A DNA stretch of 43,562 bases from CAVRUD01 sp963849635 (GTDB lineage Bacteria > Chloroflexota > Chloroflexia > Thermomicrobiales > UBA6265), in the NCBI GenBank assembly GCA_963849635.1, contig CAWKIA010000007.1, positions 1 to 43,562 on the forward strand, given 5' to 3'. The notes beneath the pieces were generated by a model, which made no database searches, was not told the DNA's origin, and saw only the letters and a list, made by a program, of their open reading frames with translations. Positions 1-8,394 of the stretch are shown one piece after another (the stretch's first letter is position 1; the number at the start of each line of letters is the position of its first letter). A program made the position numbers and the translations under genes.

Positions 1-56
1 TTGCTCGTGGCGACCTTCCCGCCAGGAAGATCTCTGGTGTCTATCACATCGCCCTG

Positions 57-2448
57 GTGGACCTTTCGCGCTATCGGGCGGGGCGACGGCGAGCATCGCC
101 GCGGGAGATTCGGCCACTCGTCGACCCGCTTCGCCTGGTCCCATTCCCAGTTCGGGATCTCGGGATCGCGCCGGTGGTTGCGCGGAAACGCGCAGCGCTA
201 ATCGGTCGCGATGCAGATGTCGACACCCTTCGCGACCTCCTGGTGCGTGAGGACGTTTCGCTGGTGACGCTGACGGGTCCGGGCGGAGTGGGGAAGACGC
301 GGCTGGCGCTGGAGGCGGTGGGAGCAGAAACCCAGGTGTTCCCGGATGGGGTGTGGTTCGTCGGTCTGGTTTCGGTCCGGGACCCTGCGCTCGTGGAGCA
401 GGAGATTGCCCGGGCGTTCGGTATCCGCGATTCCAATAGCGGATCGCTCCTCGACAGTACCGCGGCGCTCTTGGGCGAAAGGCGCCTGTTGCCTTTCTCG
501 ACAACTTCGAGCATGTTGTCGGGGCGGCGCCGCTGGTCGCTGACCTTCTCCGTCATTGTCCGCGCCTGACCGTCCTGGTTACGAGCCGGACGCGGCTGCG
601 CGTGTCCGAGGAGCAGGTGCATGAGGTACTGCCCCTGGATTTGGCGCAGCAGCGGGAGTCCCTGACCGTCGACGATGTCATACTGCTTCGGCGGCCGTCC
701 GCCTATTCGTCACGCGGGCGAAGGCCGTCCGCCCCGATTTTGCTGTAACGGGCGCGAACGCGGAAGCGGGCGTCGCGACTCGGTCGCCGCTTGGACGGTC
801 TGCCCCTGGCCATCGAGCTGGCGGCAGCCCGTGTTCCGGTGCTGTCCCCGGAAGGATTGCTGGAACGATTGGAACGGCGGTTACCGCTGCTCACCGGAGG
901 GGCGCGAGACGTCTGCCTACACCAGACCATGCGCGACACCATTGCCTGGAGTTACGACCTCCTTAGCGGCAGACGAGCAAGCGGTGTTTCGGAGGCTGGC
1001 CGTCTTCGTCGGCGGATTCACCCTAGAGGCGGCAGAGGCGGTGTGTTGGGGGTTCGGGACTCTCGACGGCGTCGCCGCGCTGGCGGACATGAGTTTGCTG
1101 CGGGCGGAAGATGGTGAGGGGGACGAGCGCCGCTTCGCCATGTTGGAGACGGTGCGCGAGTATGGGTTAGAACAGTTGGCAGCGAGCGGTGAGGAACTCG
1201 TGGTGCGTGCCCGACACTGCCAGGCACTTCCGCGACCTTGCCGCGCGGGCGCGGTCCGCGTGGATCACAGCCGATTACGCCACTTGGCTTGACCGGTTAG
1301 AAGTCGAGCGAGGCAACCTGCGGGTGGCGCTCGGATGGGCCATGGAGGAGGACCGGGCCGAAGTTGCCCTCGAACTCGCCATTGAGACGAACCGCTTTTG
1401 GCGGGCCCGTGGTCCGATCGACGAGGGGGCGGACTGGCTGGACCGTGCCCTCGCCCTGTCGGACACTACGCCGATCCGGTTGCGTGCCGAGGCCCTGGAG
1501 ATTGCAGGAGATTTGGCGCAGGTCGCTGGGGACGTGGGGCGAGCCCTGGCGTGTACCGCGGAGGCGGAGGTTCTGGCGCGGGAACTTGCCGACCCGGAGC
1601 GGCTTGAGATGGCGTTGTCGGCACAGGGACGCGCCTGGCTTCATGCCAGTGAGGCGGAACGCGCGAGGGCCTGTTTCGAGGAGGCCCTCGCGCTTGCCCA
1701 CGAGCACGACTTGAGCGCGCCTGTCTCGACGAACCTGAGTAACCTTGGAATCGCGACCCGCATGCTCGGCGATGCCCATCGAGCCGTTGCCCTTCAGGAA
1801 GAAGGGTTGGCGCTCGCGGTGACGCTGGGCTTCGCGGATGGGCTATGCTGTGACCACCTTGACCCTCGCCGACGCGGTACGCGACACCGGCGACCTGGTA
1901 CGCGCTGATGCGCTCTATCGTGAAGGGATGCGGCTGGGTGTCGAGCAGCAAGAGCTGCGAAACGTCGCCGTCGCGCTGGCAGGTTGCGCAGCGATCGCGG
2001 CGATGCGCGGGAGCGCGGAACAGGCGGCGCGCTTCTGCGGAGCCGCTGCTGCCACGATCGAGCGGGTCTGGCTCCCGCCTCACTCCTGGTGGACAGGAGA
2101 ATTACGCATCGGCGGCCGCTAGGGCGCGTGCCGCAGTCGGCGAGGCTGCGTTCGCTGGATTGTGGAACGCAGGCCGCGCACTGGTGCCTGAAGACGCGAT
2201 CACCGAAGACGTTGTTCTTATTCTAATTGGGGCGCCAGCCTGGTCCGGATACTCGCCAGGGGCTGACACCACGCGAAGCGGAGGTGATTGCCTTGCTCGC
2301 AGAGGGGCGCACCGATCGGGAGATCGCTGAGGCGCTCTTCGTCAGCCGGCACACGGTGCGGAACCATGTCGCCAACATACTCGCCAAGCTGGAGTTGCCG
2401 ACCCGCTCTGCCGCCGCGGCGCATGCAGTGCGGCGTGGGCTGGTCTGA
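57..2448 (+). pseudogene. STAND-ATPase / LuxR-family regulator, multiple frameshifts
   Basis: Reads as one large regulator spread over all three frames: an NB-ARC-like ATPase, a TPR-like helical middle and a C-terminal LuxR HTH. Walker A (GPGGVGKTRL) lies near 271-300 and a Walker B-like LLDNFEHV in another frame near 490-520. The conserved LDGLPLAIELAAARV (about 790-835) and the RRLAVFVGGFTLEAAEAV block (about 990-1040) again need different frames. The HTH at about 2260-2448 (LTPREAEVIALLAEGRTDREI) is intact. At least six frame changes are needed, yet homology is continuous and collinear, so little sequence has been lost. The true N-terminus is unclear and may lie before the window. The family consists of signal-responsive transcription factors. 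Either a pseudogene or indel-rich sequence. Confidence 0.8.
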
Positions 2449-2503
2449 GCGGATGCACTACCTCTCACTCTCCATTTTGCTTCATTGGAATTAGTGCATC
2501 CGC
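2449..2503. promoter_or_regulatory. 12-bp inverted repeat, candidate operator or terminator
   Basis: GCGGATGCACTA at 2449-2460 is exactly reversed and complemented at 2492-2503, with a 31-nt spacer. A third, direct copy of the core (GCGGATGCACA) lies at 2597-2607, just before the next gene's start at 2623. The repeat begins immediately after the LuxR stop codon. It could be a regulator binding site or a weak terminator; there is no T-run. Confidence 0.4.
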
Positions 2504-2542
2504 CTCATGCGGGCCATGCCGACTGGACGGACGATGGGGGCT

Positions 2543-2574
2543 ACGACCGGAGCGGTGATGCCGGCTCCGGTCGT
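2543..2574 (+). terminator. Hairpin upstream of Tat-exported protein gene
   Basis: ACGACCGGAGC at 2543-2553 pairs with GCTCCGGTCGT at 2564-2574, an 11-bp perfect stem with a 10-nt loop. It lies between the LuxR gene and the exported-protein gene. No T-run follows, so a terminator role is plausible but not shown. Confidence 0.45.
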
Positions 2575-2622
2575 TCGTCCCATTGATCCCGTTGTCGCGG
2601 ATGCACATGAGGAGATTCGACA

Positions 2623-3213
2623 ATGACGTCTCGTCCCACTAACCCTATCGTTTCTCGCCGCACCGCGCTCGCCGGGCTTGGCGCCGGGGGTCTCGGCCTG
2701 GCGCTGGCCAACACCGCGCGACCGAGTGCCGCCCAGGAAAGCGGTGGAGATCTTACCAAAGACCCTCAGGCCGGAACCTGGGCGGTGAAGACCCCCTGGT
2801 GGGATTGTCCCGCAGCACCATGGCCCCGACGGTGCGATCGTCGCGTACTACGCCCCGAACTACGTCGATCCGGCGCTCGGTTTGACATACCAGGGTCCGG
2901 CCCTCGGTCAGTGGGAGGGAGACGGCGAGCGCACCGGCCACTTTACGTTTATCCAGGCGCTCTCCGATGCCTGTATATCCACTTACGTTGGCACGTTCCA
3001 GCTAGCGGCTCAACCTCGAGGTAAGCGAGGACGGGCAAACGTGGTCCGGCAACACACCGCCGCGGCTGATCTTGCGCGACGCGGAGAACAACGTCATTTT
3101 CGACCAGGCGGTTCCAATTGACCCGCCGGTGACCGCGACCCGCATTCGGCGCAACCGCCGACTCGGTCGTTTTGCCGGTGCTAACTCCCGCGGCTGCTAC
3201 CCCGACCGCCTAA
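2623..3213 (+). pseudogene. Tat-exported protein of unknown function, frameshifted
   Basis: Starts at ATG 2623 (GAGGAG about 7 bases upstream) with a twin-arginine leader: SRRTALAGLGAGGLGLALA followed by an alanine-rich cleavage region. The body continues in other frames: GLTYQGPALGQWEGDGER and HFTFIQALSDA near 2880-2970, LEVSEDGQTWSG near 3015-3045, RDAENNVIFDQAVPIDPPVT near 3073-3135, and a terminal SVVLPVLTPAAATPTA ending at TAA 3211-3213. At least three frame changes are required. The chain would be about 195 residues, secreted. I do not recognise a catalytic family. It resembles small Tat-signal proteins with a Pro/Ala/Thr-rich C-terminus. Followed by a strong hairpin. Confidence 0.65.
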
Positions 3214-3243
3214 CGCGAACGCGAGGTCGAGGGACAAAACCGG

Positions 3244-3284
3244 CCGTGACATTGCCCGAATTTCGACTCCGGGCAATGTCACGG
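3244..3284 (+). terminator. Strong hairpin after Tat-exported protein gene
   Basis: CCGTGACATTGCCCG (3244-3258) pairs perfectly with CGGGCAATGTCACGG (3270-3284), a 15-bp stem with an 11-nt loop. It lies 30 bases after the gene's stop. No T-run follows, but a terminator is the simplest reading. Confidence 0.65.
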
Positions 3285-3374
3285 AGGGGCGTGTTTGGCC
3301 ACTTGATGGTCGGTAATTGCCTGGTTAGATTGACCAACCTGGGGCTCCGTTTTTGCCAATGTAAAAGTGCGAGT

Positions 3375-3412
3375 CAAAGAGCCCGGCGGCCGAACGGCCG
3401 CCAGGCTCTTTG
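3375..3412 (+). terminator. Intrinsic terminator at head of leader repeat (copy A)
   Basis: An 18-bp stem (3375-3392 with 3395-3412) around the core CCCGGCGGCCG has one C/A mismatch and a minimal AA loop. CTTTGATC follows. A related hairpin sits at the same place in leader copy B (23479-23506). Confidence 0.7.
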
Positions 3413-3416
3413 CTTT

Positions 3417-3527
3417 GATCTGCACATGTTCCCCTCGGGAAAGCCCGGACTACGGAGCTGGCAAATGGGAATTCTTCCCCGCGGTGTCGGTTGCCTTCGA
3501 TCGATAGCGTGTGAACACCGTCGATGA
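3417..3527 (+). repeat. Dispersed leader element, copy A
   Basis: About 110 nt begin GATCTGCACATGTTCCCC and end GATAGCGTGTGAACACCGTC. Copies B (23516-23620) and C (28034-28143) share it. It holds three small hairpins at 3429-3441, 3467-3479 and 3483-3495 that can all form in every copy despite base changes. It lies between a terminator and the Tat-exported heparinase-like gene, so a conserved 5' UTR is likely. The alternative is a non-coding mobile repeat. Confidence 0.6.
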
Positions 3528-3637
3528 GGGGAATCCACCGGAGTCGCAGCAGATAGTCGAAGCATTCGACCGGTAACCGAGGGGACGCGGGCAAGGGCGG
3601 GCCGGGCGCCGCTCCGGGCATGAGGAGGAACGTAGCG

Positions 3638-6069
3638 ATGGACCCACGACACCTCGATCCACGTCCTTTCATGATCACCAACAGTCTCACCCGACGTGCG
3701 GCGCTGCGCGGCATCGCCGGCGCTGCCGCCATCACGATTGTTGGCCGATCAGCTCGTGCCGCGCAGTCCGGGTCGGATGGGTCACCCCGGTTGCCGGCCA
3801 TCCGCGAATCTGGCTGACCGAAGCGGATCTGCCTAGCTTGCGTGCCCGTGCCTCGGACGCCAACCCGATCTGGCGGGATGGCCTCCTCGTGCTGGCCGAA
3901 GAGGCGAAGGCCGACATCGATGCCGGCCACGTTTCCGGACGAAGATACGGGAGGGTATGACTGGGAGGAGTACCCGGTCGAGAACTACGCCCAACTCTTC
4001 GCCTTCATGTCGCTGGTCCATCCGACCAGGCGGACCGGAAGACTATGCGGAACGCGCACGGAGTTGCTGATGCACGCCATCGATGAGGCGGCAAAGGGAC
4101 CAGCCAAAGGTCAGCCGTTCCGCGACGCGTTTCGCCGTCGGCAACCGGTCACGATGGTGGGGCGAGGGCTTCGCGCTGACCGTGGATTGGATCTACCCAC
4201 GCTCTCGCGCCGAGGAGAAGGCAACGATTCGAACGGTCTTCGTGCGCTGGTGCCGGCGAGTAATCAACGCCCAGCTCGACAACCGATACAGCCAGCCCGA
4301 GCCGGCGGGCATGTGAACGATCCGGCGCTGCTGGGCGATCCAATCGCAATGCGCCGGGCCGGCAACAACTACTTCGCCGCCCACAGCGGAACATCGGCCT
4401 AATGGCGCTCGCGTTCGACCCGGCCGACGACCCGGACGGCGCGCTGACCGGTACCTGAGCGAGACGACCGGCGCCTGGCTCTATATGGTCGACATCTCCT
4501 GCGCGCCGATGCCCGCGGCGGCATGCCGACCGAGGGGTTCGAGTACAGCCCGCAGCAACCGGCCTACGTCGTCCAGTTCCTGCTTGCGCTGCACACTGCC
4601 GGCCAGGACGACCCGGACCGATGGGGCCCACAGGTCGTGCTAACGAACAACCCTTCTGGAACGAGGTGATCCCGGCCTACCTCAACTCGATGAGTCCGGC
4701 GCCGGTGATCATCCCCGAGTACGAATACGTCGGCTCCGTGTATCAGCCCGCGTGGTCCGGCGATGGCCAGAACTACTGGGCGCCCGAGATGATCAAGCTG
4801 ATGGCGGCGCTCGGGCGCTATGACGAACTAACCGGGAACACCACCCGCCGCGACGCCGCGCGCTGGATTCAGATCAACCTGGCCCCGGGCGGCCCGGAGT
4901 TCTCGATCCCCGATCGCGTCGCCGATGTCGAAGATCATCTTGATGCGATTGGATATTTCCTGATGTCCGATCCGGATGAGCCAGAGCCAGCCGACCCGCG
5001 CGACGGCGTGCCGTTGACGCATTTCTCCCAGGGCATCGGACGCCTGCTCGCGCGAACAAGTTGGGATGCCGATGCGACGTTGTTCACTTACGCGCTCGGC
5101 TGGAACATGGTCGACCACCAGCACTGCGACGGTAACGAGTTCGAGTTCTACCGGAACGGCGAGTGGCTGACGAAGGAGCGCACCGGGTACGGATTCAACA
5201 TCGGCGCCTCGGACTACCACAACACGATCGCACTGGAGAACGACCCCCGGAGCACAACGACGAGGACGATTACCGGCACATTCTCTGGGAGCGCGGATCG
5301 CAGTGGTGGGGGTCGCCTGACGGCGATCCCACGATCGTGGCGATGAGCACCGCCGACGACTACGCCTACGCCCTCGGCGACGCGACCAATCTCTACAACT
5401 CGAGCTACGAGGGCTCGACCGACATCGTGCACGCCAGCCGCTCGATCGTCTGGCTCAAGCCGGACCACATCGTGGTCTACGACCGCGCGACATCCAAGAC
5501 CGACGGCCGCTTCAAACGCTTCTGGCTCAACCTGCCAACCGAGGCGGAGATCGCCGGCAACGTCTCCACGGCGACCACGATGAGCGGCCAGCAACTCGTC
5601 GTGACGACGCTTTTACCCAGTGACGCCGCAATCAGTTCCGAGCCGGCCGAGGCGCTCGAGGAGAACAGCGAGCCGGCCGTGGGTGAGCCGATGCAATTCA
5701 GGCTGCGGGTCAAAACGCCGGACGGCCCGACGGACGTCTCGCTTCCTCCACGTGCTGCAGGGGGTGGACGCGGGCGCACAGGCCGATCCGGTCTCCCCCA
5801 TCGACATAGATGAGGGCGGGACGGTTGCCAGTGCCCTGATTGGCGACACGGCGGTCCTCTCCCCGGTGGAGATCGGGGTGGAGCCTGGCGAGGTGTCGTA
5901 CACGGTGCCACGCGACGCGATCCGGCACCTCGTGACAGGACTTCAGCCGGATGGTGGCTACGATATCGAGACGTCGAGCGATGGCGACAATGTGACGGTC
6001 ACGGTCCGAGCGGGGACCGCAAATCTAGCGGACGGAGGCGGCGTGCTGGTCCTCGAACTGCCGGGATAG
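3638..6069 (+). pseudogene. Tat-exported heparinase II/III-like polysaccharide lyase, frameshifted
   Basis: Start chosen at ATG 3638, ten bases after GAGGAGG. The leader contains LTRRAALRGIAGAAAITIVG, a Tat signal. The mature part reads across changing frames: IWLTEADLPSLRARASDANP (about 3815), an alpha-helical toroid-like region, then GYGFNIGASDYHNTIALEND (about 5188-5247) and WLKPDHIVVYDRATS (about 5450), typical of the heparinase II/III-like C-terminal beta domain. The C-terminus (DGDNVTVTVRAGTANLADGG) runs cleanly to TAG 6067-6069. About 810 residues if repaired. At least eight frame changes are needed, concentrated in 3770-4620. Likely role: extracellular degradation of acidic polysaccharide. 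Preceded by leader copy A. Confidence 0.7.
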
Positions 6070-6254
6070 GAATCCTTGAGATGCGCACAGACTACCCGTC
6101 ACTACACCCGTGGTCATTCGGTGGAAATGGGTACTTCTCCCACTGGCGACTCAACGATATCGGTCCATGATGGGAGTCGTCCTCATGCCAAGGCGGGGAC
6201 GCTCGGCGATCGTGGTGAACGTGTTCACGCGCCGCAGGGCGAGGGAGGTAGGTG

Positions 6255-6425
6255 ATGATCTGGGAGCGTGTCACGCTGGGTGGCGGGTTGGTGCTGATGG
6301 TCATTGGCGGTCTGGCTTTCGACAACGGCCAGAACGGGCTCGGCGTGGTGCTCGCGCTCATCGGCGCAGTCGCGGCCATTGCTGTCGTCGCACTGCTTGT
6401 CACCAGAGGGATGCACCGTACTTGA
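6255..6425 (+). CDS. Small two-helix membrane protein, 56 residues
   Basis: ATG 6255 follows AGGGAGG (6242-6248) at good spacing; TGA 6423-6425. Two hydrophobic segments (about residues 8-22 and 29-49) are separated by a short polar FDNGQNG turn, and the end is basic (TRGMHRT). The predicted topology is an inner-membrane hairpin. Function unknown. It stands alone between the heparinase-like gene and the CAP-domain gene, both on the same strand. The strong ribosome site and clean amphipathic pattern support a real gene. Confidence 0.6.
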   Translation: MIWERVTLGGGLVLMVIGGLAFDNGQNGLGVVLALIGAVAAIAVVALLVTRGMHRT

Positions 6426-6621
6426 GCGGGCACGCGGTTTCTGGCGAGAGGTCTTGACTCGCCTGCAGGGGGCCAGGGTACATCCACCGGCCTCGACGCA
6501 GCGTTAACGTACACGACTATGCGGGAACGAACTGGGACGTTGTTATTGCTTCGGGCGACCTGTCGTGTGGATCACGGTCCAACGGAGGTCAAGATTCCCG
6601 GAGCGCGCATGGAGATGCTCA

Positions 6622-7962
6622 ATGAGAGAAAACACGTTTGACGCGATCACCAAGGCGATAGGGTCGACGACATCCCGGAGGCGGCTGCTGCGCGGGTTCC
6701 TCGCTGGGGGAGTGGGCGCGTTGGCAGCTACCCGCCTGGGTGCCCCACGAGGCGCCTCGGCCCAGTCGACGACGGCCGGAGTTGCCGAGGCGATCAATGA
6801 GTACCGCCGGTCGCAGGGGTTGGCGGCGATTCCGGTTTCGGACGAGCTAACCCAGGTGGCAAAAGCGCACGTCACCGACCTCGCGGCCAACCACCCCGAA
6901 GAGGATTGCAACGGAAACCTCCATAGTTGGTCTGACGATGGGAATTGGACCGGCGGGTGCTACAACTCGGGCGACAATACGACCTGGCCGCTGATGTGGG
7001 ACAAGCCGCGGGAGATCACCGCCTATCCGGGCAACGGCTACGAGGTCTCGGCCATGGCGACCCCGTCGATCAACGCCGCGCAGGCCGTGGCGCTGTGGCA
7101 AGGGTCCCCTCCTCACAACGACGTACTCCTGAACAAGGGGATCTGGGCGGACTTCCCCTGGGGGGCGATCGGCGGCTGGGCGGAGAACGGCTACGCCGTT
7201 GCCTGGTTCGGGCAGGAGCCGGGGACGCCGCCAGTGGGCGCACCCGAGCCAGAGCCCGCCGGGGCGACGACTTGCCCATGGGGCCCCAACCAGTGCAAGC
7301 AGGGCTACGTCTGGCGGGTGTCACGCCCCGACGACCTGGTGTGTGTGACACCCGAAGTGCGAGAGCAGACCGCGATCGACAATGCCGAAGCCGACGAGCG
7401 CCGGGACCCGGACTGTGCCACGCAGGACTGCGAGTTCGGTCCCGACACGTGCCTGTCCGGCTACGTCTGGCGCGTGACGACGCCCGACGACCTCGTCTGC
7501 GTGACGCCAGAGACGCGGGATCAGGTCGAGGAGGAAACGCCGCCGCGGAGGAGCGCAAGGACCCGGCCTGTGCGGAAGTGCCTGCCCCAGCGCTGGACGA
7601 GGACGAGATCGAAGACGACCCGGAGGCCGGTGCTCCACCGGATGAGGATGCGGGAGGACGCGGACGAGGACATCGAGCCGCCGGACGATGCGGAAATGGG
7701 GCCGGCTCCGGAAGCGCCGTCTGAGGAGGACATGGAAACGACGGAAGAAGATGAATCGGAGGACTCCGACGATTCAGACGACTCCGACGACTCCGACGAC
7801 TCTGATTCGGATCGGCCCGACAGTGACGGCGACGGCCTCTACGACGACGACGAGACGGACGTCTACGGCACCGATCCTGAGGATCCCGACACCGACGGCG
7901 ACGGGAGCGACGACGGCCAAGAGGTCTTCGACGACACCGACCCGCTGGATCCCGACGACTGA
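6622..7962 (+). CDS. Exported CAP/SCP-domain protein with Cys-rich modules and acidic Ca-binding tail
   Basis: ATG 6622 is preceded by GGAG at 6611-6614. The Tat-like leader contains SRRRLLRGFLAGG. Residues about 50-205 form a CAP domain (AINEYRRSQGLAAIPVS, then HSWSDDGNW, then WQGSPPHNDVLLNKG with the conserved late His). Two Cys-rich modules of about 50 residues follow, each with GYVWRV and DDLVCVTPE. Next come an acidic Ser-Asp run (about 7759-7815) and a thrombospondin type 3-like DSDGDGLYDDDETDVYGTDP calcium-binding end. Between about 7545 and 7650 the frame encodes an Arg-rich stretch, while the +2 frame encodes the expected acidic continuation (EERKDPACAEVPAPALDEDE). Two compensating indels are therefore likely and the Arg-rich stretch artefactual or mutant. 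Extracellular; activity unknown. Confidence 0.85.
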   Translation: MRENTFDAITKAIGSTTSRRRLLRGFLAGGVGALAATRLGAPRGASAQSTTAGVAEAINEYRRSQGLAAIPVSDELTQVAKAHVTDLAANHPEEDCNGNLHSWSDDGNWTGGCYNSGDNTTWPLMWDKPREITAYPGNGYEVSAMATPSINAAQAVALWQGSPPHNDVLLNKGIWADFPWGAIGGWAENGYAVAWFGQEPGTPPVGAPEPEPAGATTCPWGPNQCKQGYVWRVSRPDDLVCVTPEVREQTAIDNAEADERRDPDCATQDCEFGPDTCLSGYVWRVTTPDDLVCVTPETRDQVEEETPPRRSARTRPVRKCLPQRWTRTRSKTTRRPVLHRMRMREDADEDIEPPDDAEMGPAPEAPSEEDMETTEEDESEDSDDSDDSDDSDDSDSDRPDSDGDGLYDDDETDVYGTDPEDPDTDGDGSDDGQEVFDDTDPLDPDD

Positions 7963-7984
7963 GACTACCAGCGTCCAGTTCGAA

Positions 7985-8024
7985 TGGGGCGACCCTGATG
8001 TCGTCTGCACGTCAGGTGTCGCCC
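7985..8024 (+). terminator. Imperfect hairpin after CAP-domain gene
   Basis: GGGGCGA and CCTGA pair with TCAGG and TCGCCCC across a small internal loop, starting about 23 bases after the CAP stop codon. No T-run follows. A candidate terminator. Confidence 0.45.
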
Positions 8025-8142
8025 CCTGGGGCAATACGCGGCACGGTTCACTCGACTCAGCTTCTACATTTTGATGCTCGCCATTCTGTCGGCTTGCAGC
8101 CCGTTTGGCTCACCGTCGGTTATAGGCGCAGGGCGGCAGACC

Positions 8143-8186
8143 AACGTGGCGACGGGAGCGGAACAATCCGCTCCCGTCGCCACGTT
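8143..8186. terminator. Perfect 20-bp hairpin in convergent region
   Basis: AACGTGGCGACGGGAGCGGA (8143-8162) pairs exactly with 8167-8186 around the loop ACAA. TTTCG follows on the plus strand. It lies between convergent genes and could terminate transcription from either side. Confidence 0.75.
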
Positions 8187-8394
8187 TCGCACCCAGCCGA
8201 TTCCAGGCAGGAGGCGTTCAGGGGCACCGGAGACGAGCAGTGCTCTGCGGAACTATGGAGCCTCGGCGCCCACCTCGGCATGGTAGCGACACAACCGCGC
8301 GAGCGACTCTGGGCGGCACCGGCACCTCGGGCGCCAGCGTCGCACCGGTGGCCGTTACACGGGCGGCGCGGTCCGATCCGAACCCTCCGGTCCT

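Larger units (their letters stand above)
7963..8394. other. Convergent intergenic region with hairpins, no gene
   Basis: The 432 bases between the CAP gene and the convergent minus-strand regulator contain two hairpins, listed separately, and no ORF with a convincing ribosome site or recognisable product. Short frames here run straight through the strong 8143-8186 stem. Confidence 0.6.

Noticed and set aside
7756..7830. GAC/TCC/GAT-rich short tandem repeat as a possible microsatellite or CRISPR-like array
   Set aside because: It encodes an in-frame Ser-Asp linker; no spacers of constant length.
8071..8286. 71-codon frame after the CAP gene
   Set aside because: It runs through a perfect 20-bp hairpin and has no ribosome site.
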